DNA of 64,000 nucleotides from Plastoroseomonas arctica. Its GTDB lineage: Bacteria; Pseudomonadota; Alphaproteobacteria; Acetobacterales; Acetobacteraceae. Of this stretch, positions 54,771 to 62,550 are shown piece after piece; within the stretch, counting starts at the first letter, position 1, and every line of letters starts with the position of its first letter. The translations under genes were made by a program, and so were the position numbers. The stretch is taken from assembly GCF_018128965.1 (NCBI RefSeq), contig NZ_JAAEDH010000012.1, forward strand, positions 62,001-126,000. The letters are read 5' to 3'. Under the pieces are notes generated by a model. That model made no database searches. It had not been told where the DNA came from and saw only the letters and a program-made list of their open reading frames with translations.

Positions 54771-55670
54771 TGAACGGCGCAGATGGCCCGAGTGAGCCCT
54801 CCCCGGTGTCATTCAAGTGGGGGACCAAGGGGAGATAATGGGACGATTCCACGCGAGTCCCACCTTTTGGTTGCGTTCAACGCCTACGAGGCAACGAAAC
54901 CAGGTAGTTAGCTATCACTGCGCGTTTAGATGCTGCTAGGCGGCCGATAAATTCCCGCTTACGCGGCCCTGGATGCGCCCAATATCTACTCTCACGTGGG
55001 AATTTTGCCATTCCACATGAGACTAGCTGTCTGAAATTCCCGCCTCACCGATGCCGCTCTAGCAGCGTTCACCTTGGTTTAAGGGCTGCTGTCGTGGCCG
55101 CTAATTCACGGTCTCTCGGTTACACTGCCGTACAGGATAGATGCGGCGTCCGTCTGGTGCGCCCGCCGCGTTAGATCATCGACCACGGTCTCGGTCTTTC
55201 CGCATGTCCTGCTTCCCAGCGCCTAGCGCCGGGCCTCCACATTCTACGAGCCGTTCGCGGCCCACGTGTGACGCAGCGGGCACTGCGGCACGGGGCGGAA
55301 TCAAGCCTTCAGCAACTCATCTCGAGTAGATGGGTCTTGAAAATGTCCCGGCTTAGGCGATCGAGGACTTTGAGACCAGTTTCACGCGCCGCGGGCATCG
55401 TCAGAGATGCCGGACGATCAGGCAGACACTTCTCGTCGCACGCCTCGCGCCACGAGGTTCTCGGCAGACGAGCCCACGCCAAGCTTCCAATTCCAACTAG
55501 CGCTCGGTCAGGAATTCACCGCTCTGGTAGATCGCTGCCACGCCGCCAGTGCCGGTACTCACGCGAAAAGAGCGCATCGATTGTGGGGGGCGGGGTATGC
55601 ATCAAAGGCGTCGTGACGCCACGCTCGGGAGCGAGACCAAACTGCTGCATTCGCCTGGAAGCTGCTTCAA
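54771..55670. other. 900-base stretch without supported genes
   Basis: G+C is a little lower than in the flanks and frames are short. Nothing recognisable was seen on either strand. It separates the decayed amidase locus from the DNA methyltransferase. Confidence 0.45.
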
Positions 55671-56669
55671 ATGGAAATCACCACTCGATCCGTTGCGGCG
55701 TCACATCAGTATGAACTGAACCTCTCGGACGGAAGCGCCCACTACCGCACGGTATCGCCACCCGAGGCTGACAGCACGATCTTTCGCCACGGACGCGCTA
55801 CCTTGCACCTAGCCGATCCCTTCGCTTGGCTGAATGCCTGCGAGCCGCGTTCGATCCAAGCTGTTGTGACAGATCCGCCCTTTGGGGTGCACGAGTTCAA
55901 GGCCTTTGAGATGCACAAGCTGCGTCACGGCATCGGCGGAGTGTGGCGATCGCCGACGCACTTGAACGGCCACCGTCGGGCGGCTGTCCCGCGTTTCACC
56001 GTCATGACCGCGTCCGATCACCAAGCGCTCCAGGCGTTCTACGAAGAGTTTGGCCGTCTGGTTGCCCGCATCGTCGTGCCTGGCGCCAACATCATTGTCG
56101 CCGCCCATCCGCTGTTGTTCCATATCGTAGCCTGTACCCTGGTCCGGAGCGGCCTTGAGAATCGCGGAAGTATTATGCGCCAAGTAACCACCCTGCGAGG
56201 GGGAGACCGGCCGAAGGGTGCCGAGAGAGAGTTCTGCGACGTGAGCGTCATGCCGCGAGCGAACTGGGAGCCATGGCTCATATTTCGCGCGCCGCCGGAG
56301 GGGAGGGTACAAGACAATCTGCGTCACTGGGGGACGGGTGGCTTCCGCCGCGAGTCCGCCGCACGCCCGTTCAACGATTTGATCCAGTCCTCTCCGGCCT
56401 CACCATTCGAGAAGGCTCTCGCTCCGCACCCCTGCCTGAAACCACAGGCCTTTTTGCGCCAGATCGTTAAAGCCGTGCTGCCGCTGGGAACGGGGGTGGT
56501 GCTGGATCCCTTTGCGGGCTCAGGATCGATGCTCGCTGCCGCCAATGCGCTGGGATACGCCAGCGTCGGCATCGAGCACGATCCGGTTTATTTCAAGCTC
56601 GCGCGGGCCGCCATACCCGAGCTGCAAAATATCGAATGCGGAAAAACGACGACACCCTCCAAGCGCTAA
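55671..56669 (+). CDS. Site-specific DNA methyltransferase (beta-type N6-adenine/N4-cytosine)
   Basis: The 332-aa protein has DPPF at residues 69-72 in VVTDPPFGV (catalytic motif IV) before the SAM-binding motif I DPFAGSG (279-285), preceded by HPCLKP. That order defines the beta class. The central 90-240 region would be the target-recognition part. No restriction endonuclease is adjacent, so it is an orphan or the survivor of a lost system. Recombinase remnants lie directly downstream. DPPF fits either adenine-N6 or cytosine-N4 activity. Confidence 0.85.
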   Translation: MEITTRSVAASHQYELNLSDGSAHYRTVSPPEADSTIFRHGRATLHLADPFAWLNACEPRSIQAVVTDPPFGVHEFKAFEMHKLRHGIGGVWRSPTHLNGHRRAAVPRFTVMTASDHQALQAFYEEFGRLVARIVVPGANIIVAAHPLLFHIVACTLVRSGLENRGSIMRQVTTLRGGDRPKGAEREFCDVSVMPRANWEPWLIFRAPPEGRVQDNLRHWGTGGFRRESAARPFNDLIQSSPASPFEKALAPHPCLKPQAFLRQIVKAVLPLGTGVVLDPFAGSGSMLAAANALGYASVGIEHDPVYFKLARAAIPELQNIECGKTTTPSKR

Positions 56670-56889
56670 AAGACTGCTTTAGCGTCAGCAACTCGACAAT
56701 CGACCGCTTCAGAATGACACAGCATAGGTACTCGGCTGGCGTCGATTCTTACACCACGGCGACGTGCGGACTGCGGCCCCATCGACGATGATGCGGGGAG
56801 CCCCTGGCCTTACCATTGTGCCAGAAACACGCGATCCAGTACGGGGCCCTAAGCACGGCCACCTTCGAGGGAAAAGGTAACGCCCGACA

Positions 56890-57291
56890 TCACGGCGCCA
56901 CCGCTCCTATGTGCCGCAGCGGGTTCTAAAGTGTCGCGCCGCGGGGGGCGACACCGTTCTGCGCCGGGTGTCGGCCGCGGATATCGAGGCAGCAGTGGTG
57001 GCCCAGGCGCGGGTGCTGCTGCGGCAGCCGGAGATCGTCGTCGGCGCATGGCGGCGGCGCAAAGGAGGCGCTCGATCTGACCGAGGGCGAAACGCAGAAC
57101 GCGCTGCACCGGCCCGACAGCTGTCGGATCAGCTATTTCCGGCGGAGTAGGCGCGGATTGTGCGCTTGCTAGTGGAGCGCGTGGTGCTCGGCCCGGCCGG
57201 CGCCAACAGCCGCCCTCGCGCCGAAGGCCTTACGGGTCTGGTTTGGGATCTGACTGCCATCGCACCGGCTGCCCTGAGAGCGGCTGCATGA
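56890..57291 (+). pseudogene. Large serine recombinase, C-terminal remnant
   Basis: The frame VLRRVSAADIEAAVVAQARV, LLRQPEIVVGAW, LSDQLFPAE-stop-ARIVRL LVERVVLGPAG and LTGLVWDLTAIAPAALRAAA matches the end of site-specific recombinases with a zinc ribbon. There is an in-frame TAG at 57148-57150 and a double frame change near 57060-57115. Only the last quarter of the gene remains. Confidence 0.75.
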
Positions 57292-57708
57292 CAACGCGAC
57301 CAGTTTCAAAGTCCGAGTGCCGGAGGCTATCCGGCGCCCGCCGGGCAGAAAAACTGGCGTGACGTCAATCGTCGATGGGGTGGCGCCAGTCACAACGCGG
57401 GTCGACCCCGCGCTGGTCAGCACGCTTACAACTAGCGTTCTGATCCAACTAATTTTGATGAGGGACGGTATGCGTCCATAGCTGAAATGGCAGCGACAGA
57501 GCGCGTCGATCGCGGTATCTGAAGATGCTGCGGCGCCTGACGCCCGTTACGCTGCAGATCTTGGAAGCGATCCTCGATGCGAATGCGCTCAGTGGGGTTC
57601 TGCTATCCGCACTCCTCGACACATCCCCCGACCTATGGGAGTGCCCGCACGAGTACTTGGTGCGCGGCTGACGAAGCAAACCAGTGTCCGCTTAGCGCCC
57701 ATCCCGGT
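57288..57708 (+). pseudogene. Recombinase-companion gene, decayed (repeat copy B)
   Basis: The ATG overlaps the recombinase TGA (ATGA). The pieces VRVPEAIRRPPGRKTGVTS, APVTTRVDPALVSTL, YASIAEMAATERVDRGYL and LQILEAILDANALSGVLL reproduce the usual companion protein, but across several frames. The last 150 bases are a diverged copy of 39831-39981. Confidence 0.65.
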
Positions 57709-57901
57709 CATGAGAAGGGCCCGCCTAGCTTCCTGAAAGCGGACAACGCGCCTCCTTCGATTGCTGGCAGGGATGGGCGGGAGGCGAACTAGCCGGTTTG
57801 CGATGGAGGCAGCGCCGTAGCAGACTGGCGCGGTGCATTCAGTCAGATCGTTTGTGTCACTGGGGGTTCGAACTCTTCTGGATGAACTCTTGCACACCTC
57901 C

Positions 57902-59605
57902 TTATCGCTCGTTTTCCGGCCCGAGCAATAACCCCTTAAATAATCCCTTAGCGAAATTGGACGCTCGGCGACCGAAATCATCGTGATCCCAGTCCACAAA
58001 GGAAACGCCCATCTCCTTCATCGTATGGAAGACTTTATTGTCCTCCTTGGTTTTGTAGGGTGGGTTCGCTATCTCGCCGTCGCGGTATAACTGGTATAAG
58101 ACCATCCATACTCGATCGACGTCATACTCGCTGAGACGTTCTTCATTAAGGCCAATGCCGAACGCCTCCGCCCAGGCTAACAGCGGATCAAGTGGCAGCT
58201 TTTTCTTCTTAGCGTAAACATATCCCATGAGCACAACCATGGGGTCATTCGTTCCGCAGCAACGCTCTGGCAGCCCGATCTCAGTTTCCCCATTGAGCTG
58301 CAACAAATAATATATGCACCAGATAATGTTGTCGGATTGCGCTAGCGCAAACGATCTTTTGAGAAGAGTGGCCAATCGCTTTTCGACCCGATGCTCAACC
58401 AAGTTATCAGACGATGGTTTGTACGAAAGCCATCTTTGAATCAGCGGGATCAAAGTAGGATAGTAGTAGGCATATCGGAGCAATGCATCCTCAAAATATC
58501 TTTCCGCCGCCTCATCAGCGGCACCAGAACTGATCTTGTCGATATCAGCATCAATAATTGCGGAAAATGCGTACTTGATCACGCTGCCATCAGGAAATTC
58601 TTTGCTGAGGGCAAGCGCTTTATCTATTATTAATTTGAGCTGTCGAAATTTTATCTTCTCTCTCACTCCTCCGTCAGTGGTTCTCGATCCGTCATCCACG
58701 CCGAGGAACAGGTTTAAGTCGGTCACCCATTCGTCACGATTTACGACCGGCAACTGTGAGACATGGGTTTTCCGCAGATTCAGAGTCAGCGCATATCCTT
58801 CCAATGAACGCGCAAGATCAATCAAAAACTGATCTCCCTCGTCCCGATTGTCAACATAGGCGGTGTAGTCATCGATATATCGCGTGAAGAAATATTTAGA
58901 TCGGAGCGTTTCATCGACTTTGAATAACAATATTTCGCTTAAGATTGTTGACGTTGCCGGACCGATGGGCACGCCTTTAGTCTCTCCCCTTTGGCATTGC
59001 TGCACAGCTCTATCGATCTGATTATACCACTGATCAATGTGCTTCGCCCCCTTATGCTTTTTGGCTTCCTCATGCCCGACGAGCGCCCATGGCAGGGCGT
59101 GACTATAGATGCTGTGATAAAAATTGTTGATGTCGGTCTTGATCCGATAGTTTTTTCCAAAATCGGAAAGAGGGTCTTGATCCTCAACTTCGCCGTCCAC
59201 CGAAGTGTGATCGTATTTGTGGACGACAATCCGGCCATCTTCATGCAGTCCGAATTCTAATTGAGAGTTGGGGCTCTGGCAGACCGAGCCGATTTTGCTC
59301 CACTGTGCGGCAATGACATTGACGAGTTGGGCGTAAGCCCTTGGATGGGGTATTCCCATCATTCGAGGAATATTGGGGTGCCGCGTCCTGCGAAAGGGTA
59401 GAAGATCGTAGCCCCTCCTGATACGGGCCGGAATTTCGAGCAGTTTTGCAGCCACCTCGGGCGTGAAGTGAACCGAGCTGAAAATGGGCGGGAGCTCTTC
59501 CTTATGATCATGCTGTCTGGGCAAATAGTTGTATTGAAGAAGCGCCTTGCGCACAGCTTCTTTGTCCAGGCCGTTGAGGGTCGCTTCCGTTCCTAAGTCG
59601 CTCAT
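57902..59605 (-). CDS. Reverse transcriptase of the UG/DRT defence-associated kind
   Basis: The 567-aa protein has RT motif A IKTDINNFYHSIYSHALPWA (Asp158), motif B GVPIGPATSTILSEILL (211-227), motif C RYIDDY with catalytic Asp245-Asp246, and motif D LNLRKTH. The RT fingers/palm span about 60-305. Residues 306-567 are helical with no recognised domain, as in Abi/UG-type RTs that defend against phage. It lacks the group II intron maturase and retron features. The ATG overlaps the stop of a 27-codon HsdS tail (ATGA). G+C is clearly lower than neighbours, indicating transfer. The UG class cannot be assigned by eye. Confidence 0.85.
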   Translation of the reverse strand: MSDLGTEATLNGLDKEAVRKALLQYNYLPRQHDHKEELPPIFSSVHFTPEVAAKLLEIPARIRRGYDLLPFRRTRHPNIPRMMGIPHPRAYAQLVNVIAAQWSKIGSVCQSPNSQLEFGLHEDGRIVVHKYDHTSVDGEVEDQDPLSDFGKNYRIKTDINNFYHSIYSHALPWALVGHEEAKKHKGAKHIDQWYNQIDRAVQQCQRGETKGVPIGPATSTILSEILLFKVDETLRSKYFFTRYIDDYTAYVDNRDEGDQFLIDLARSLEGYALTLNLRKTHVSQLPVVNRDEWVTDLNLFLGVDDGSRTTDGGVREKIKFRQLKLIIDKALALSKEFPDGSVIKYAFSAIIDADIDKISSGAADEAAERYFEDALLRYAYYYPTLIPLIQRWLSYKPSSDNLVEHRVEKRLATLLKRSFALAQSDNIIWCIYYLLQLNGETEIGLPERCCGTNDPMVVLMGYVYAKKKKLPLDPLLAWAEAFGIGLNEERLSEYDVDRVWMVLYQLYRDGEIANPPYKTKEDNKVFHTMKEMGVSFVDWDHDDFGRRASNFAKGLFKGLLLGPENER

Positions 59606-59685
59606 GCGGCCTCCTCTGCAAGTTTCGCTGCGTCGCGGACGCGAATTTCGCAGGACGTGAGTTCCGGGAGTAGGAGGTCACGCAT
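59602..59685 (-). pseudogene. HsdS (type I restriction specificity subunit) C-terminal tail
   Basis: Reading MRDLLLPELTSCEIRVRDAA then KLAEEAA-stop, this matches the conserved end of many HsdS proteins (LRDLLLPKLxSGEIRVxDAE). Upstream the similarity stops at about 59690, so the rest of hsdS is deleted. Its TGA overlaps the RT start codon. Confidence 0.6.
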
Positions 59686-60233
59686 GCTCGCTAGTGGATA
59701 AGCCCTGACGGAAGAATTCGAAAAGGATTCCCTCGGCGCCGGGCGGCATACGAGTCGAGAGCATGCGCACCGGGATCAGCTTTGAAGTTGCTGCCAGCGA
59801 CCGTCAGCGATTGATCGGGATCGGTAGCTGTCCAAGCAGGCGCGTGAATTGACGACCGATGTTCAGCTTTGATGGCCCGGGGGCAGACAGACGGCTTCGG
59901 GCCAAATTCTGCCTCTCCGCATCGCACCCTTTCCCGCCGTTCACTTGACTCGTCGGCGACCCCAGAAGCTGTCGATCCGTCGCGTTAGGCCAAAGGCATT
60001 ACGCGAAACAATTGGGGTGATTGCGACAAAAAACTACTCAACCGTTCGACGCGACCAGTATTCTCGACATAGCCAATCCCAGCGCGTACGCAGTCGCAAG
60101 GCGTAGCAAATCGTGGCCAGGCGCGAGTATCGCGACCACATCAAGCAGGTTGTCACCACGTCGAGCTTGGCGACACTTCCAAATGCAATTGATTTCAACG
60201 TCGTTCCAACATTGACAACGATCGCGGTGTGGC
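59686..60233. other. Intergenic region upstream of the RT; no gene supported
   Basis: This holds whatever promoter now drives the reverse transcriptase. It could also encode a structured RNA, since some DRT systems use one upstream of the RT, but no strong long hairpin was spotted. Confidence 0.4.
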
Positions 60234-60257
60234 ATGATCTCGTGCGATGGGGATCCT

Positions 60258-60430
60258 CACCAACTGGCAGCGGCCGAGAAGATCAACTCGTCCTACGTCT
60301 CGCTCCTGCTCCGCCTCACGCTGCTGGCGCCGAACATCGTCCAGACGATCCTGGACGGGCGGCAGCCAGCGGGGATGACGCTGCCAGCCCTCATGGAGCC
60401 GTTTCCGGTGGAGTGGGAGCGGCAGCGAAA
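60258..60430 (+). pseudogene. Recombinase-companion gene remnant, third copy
   Basis: The frame AAAEKINSSYVSLLLRLTLL, APNIVQTILDGRQPAGMTL and EPFPVEWERQR is the best preserved match to the companion protein's C-terminal half. It lacks the 5' half and runs into unrelated sequence at about 60430. Confidence 0.65.
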
Positions 60431-60470
60431 GTTGAAACGAGCGTGGGTGGTACGGCTCGCTGAGCATCCA

Positions 60471-60603
60471 TCAGTCCTCCGTCTCGAATCCTTGCTGCGT
60501 GAACTTCAGCGTGTTCCCATTCTCCGTCACAACGCGGACCAGCTCTGCCGTGAAGCCGGATGGCAGGTCAGCTTCGATCTCGATCCGTAGCTTCACCTTC
60601 GCC
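60471..60603 (-). pseudogene. C-terminal remnant resembling a DUF499 ATPase
   Basis: The minus strand reads KVKLRIEIEADLPSGFTAEL then VRVVTENGNTLKFTQQGFE and stops. This resembles the conserved end of large DUF499 AAA+ proteins (RTVTENxRTLKFxSQGFE) found in phage-defence loci. Nothing upstream continues it. Confidence 0.5.
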
Positions 60604-61007
60604 CCACGGCTCGTATTGGAACTGGCGGAGGAAGTGCGACTAGATGCAAACGGTCTCTGGCCAGGAGCATTGATCTGCGACCGCGCCCCGGGCGCTGCGG
60701 CCAGCGCTTCGCGTCAGTCTCCTGCGCTACGTCGCTCATGTTTCTGATCCGCGGCATCATCGCCACCATCAGGCAGGACCGTCAGTTTGCGGGCTGTTCG
60801 AAATTCGCGAGCCACTTCTGCAAGCCAGGATGCAGAGCGCGAACGGACAGAGCGGCCAGCGAAAGGCGAAGTCGCGCCAGCGCCACATGATGCGTCGCAT
60901 CACATCATGACGGGCGACACCGCATTGTCGCTTGGCGCGGCCCGCCTGGCGATGCGAGCCTCCAGGAACGTGACCCTGAGTGCCGACGCGGCTGAAAGGA
61001 GCCAGCA
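60604..61007. other. No supported gene
   Basis: Short overlapping frames only. A purine-rich RBS (AAAGGAG) immediately precedes the amidase start at 61008. Confidence 0.45.
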
Positions 61008-61637
61008 ATGCCTGTCTTTCCTGACAATGATGGTACGAAGTGGCTGACCGATCCCGCGAACCTGCGAAAGGATGCCAACGGCAAGGTAGTACGCGTCGTC
61101 GTCCATACCACGGCGGCGGGGATGACCCTGCAAGACCAGGCCGGCAGCGCCTACAACACCTGGACGAGCGCATCGGAGCGTGAGCGCATGGGGGTCGGCA
61201 TGGTCTCGGCGCATTTCTGTGTGGAGCTCGATGGGCGGGTCATCCAGTTCGTCGATACCAAAGACATCGCCTTCGGCACCGGCTGGCTGACCGGCACGTC
61301 GGTCCATATCGAGTTCGCTGGCATCGGACCCAATCAACTGCTGGAGCCGCAGCTGCAATACGGCAGCAACTTGATCGCCTGGATCGCCAAAGCACATCCG
61401 GATGTTGCGCTAGACCCGACGGGCGTCAGCGAGGCCGATCCGGGGGACCCAACCAAGCCGGGCATCACTTGCCACAAGTTCATTCAGGTGGTGTGGCGCG
61501 CTAAGCCGGAGAACAAGACAGCGAAATTCACCCCGAAGGACTGCCCCGGCACGGGCGTAATCGGTCAATTGCCGGACCTGGCGCGACGCGCGAAACTTCG
61601 CCTAGCGTTGCTGAACACACCGATCGCGGCGCCTTGA
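61008..61637 (+). CDS. N-acetylmuramoyl-L-alanine amidase (amidase_2/PGRP fold)
   Basis: The 209-aa protein contains VRVVVHTTAAGMTLQDQAGS (His33 as first zinc ligand), VSAHFCVELDGRVIQFVDTK, a WLTGTSVHIEFAG strand and TCHKFIQ...KDCPGTGVI with the later ligands. This is the amidase_2 fold of phage endolysins and cell-wall amidases that cut the muramoyl-alanine bond. There is no signal peptide, so export would need a holin or T6SS-type route. The stop is directly at the edge of an IS66 fragment, so the native C-terminus may be lost. Confidence 0.78.
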   Translation: MPVFPDNDGTKWLTDPANLRKDANGKVVRVVVHTTAAGMTLQDQAGSAYNTWTSASERERMGVGMVSAHFCVELDGRVIQFVDTKDIAFGTGWLTGTSVHIEFAGIGPNQLLEPQLQYGSNLIAWIAKAHPDVALDPTGVSEADPGDPTKPGITCHKFIQVVWRAKPENKTAKFTPKDCPGTGVIGQLPDLARRAKLRLALLNTPIAAP

Positions 61638-61976
61638 ACTGGCCCGTGCGATGAACTTCCTGCCGACGCGCTCGGACGCATTCAGCAGGTTCGCGCCGCT
61701 GGCTGCATCTTCCTAACCAACAACGCGGCCGAACGCGCGCTGCGCGGCATCGCCCTCGAGAGAAGGTCCTGGCTGTTCGAAGCGTCCGACCGGGGCGGGG
61801 AGCGGGCGGCTCCGATGTGCTCGCTGGTCGCCACCGCCAAGCTGAATGACGTCGATCCTTGCGCCTGCCTGGCCGACGTGCTGGCCCGCATCGCCGACCA
61901 TCCCGCATCACGCATACCGGAGTTGCTGCCCTGGAACTGGAAGAACACCCAGACTCAGCTGGCCGCTGCCGCCTAA
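61636..61976 (+). pseudogene. IS66-family transposase C-terminal fragment
   Basis: The frame ELARAMNFLPTRSDAFSRF shifts near 61690 to LTNNAAERALRGIALERRSW and then VATAKLNDVDPCACLADVLA, RIADHPASRIPELLPWNW, ending TAA. This is the conserved end of IS66 transposases. The first three quarters and one terminal repeat are absent. Confidence 0.85.
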
Positions 61977-62047
61977 TCATTACCTGCCCGCGGCCCTGGC
62001 CGGATGGGTACGATCAGCCAGACGTGGCAGACGATGCACAGGAGCGA

Positions 62048-62278
62048 TTAGCTGATCATACCCAGTGCCCACATTCCCAGCACCATGGCGAATACGCCGA
62101 GCCCAGCAATCGCGATGAATACATCGAAGCCGGACATTCGCCAGTTGCCCATTGGAGCCCATCTGGGTGCGTAAGCGTATTCGGGGTTCGAAGCCTGCTG
62201 CCGCTGCGCAATTTCGCGGAAGCGAGCGTTCTCTGCCCGGCTCTGCGAGTCTCCCAGGTCGTGGTCGTCGCTCGCCAT
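62048..62278 (-). CDS. Small membrane protein of unknown function
   Basis: The 76-aa protein has a charged N-terminal half (SQSRAENARFREIAQRQQAS) and one C-terminal TM helix (VFIAIAGLGVFAMVLGMWAL). ATG 62278 has a strong Shine-Dalgarno (AGGGAGG) about eight bases upstream, which decides the start over longer frames. No family recognised. Confidence 0.65.
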   Translation of the reverse strand: MASDDHDLGDSQSRAENARFREIAQRQQASNPEYAYAPRWAPMGNWRMSGFDVFIAIAGLGVFAMVLGMWALGMIS

Positions 62279-62400
62279 CCTTTTCGCCTCCCTGTAGCCG
62301 CGTGTGATCCTACCGTATTCTCGTCTGGTTCCGCTTTCGGTATCCACTCGGATAACAGCTGATCAATCCCGCTAGACGGCCGGGCTTAAGGCGTTGGTTG

Positions 62401-62547
62401 ATGTGCAACCTCTACTCGATGACCAGCAACCAGCAAGCCAAACGCGACCTGGCGGCCGGCTGGACCGATGCCGGGCATTCAGACGTGGCATGTTGCTGGT
62501 TCGAGTGCCGCACCTCCGATGCGGACGTGCACCTGGCCGTCAGCTGA
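62401..62547 (+). pseudogene. Truncated SOS-response-associated peptidase (SRAP/YedK) start
   Basis: The frame begins MCNLYSMTSNQQAKRDLA, the SRAP hallmark in which Cys2 forms a crosslink with abasic DNA. After about 20 residues similarity ends and the frame stops after 48 codons, so only the 5' end survives. Confidence 0.7.
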
Positions 62548-62550
62548 GCA

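Noticed and set aside
55141-55714. Several short plus-strand frames before the methyltransferase
   Set aside because: Arg/Ser/Pro-rich with no start context, domain or consistent codon bias.
57902-59605. Retron or group II intron RT
   Set aside because: No msr/msd-like inverted-repeat RNA was seen next to it, no maturase or endonuclease domain, and the surrounding motifs fit Abi/UG RTs better.
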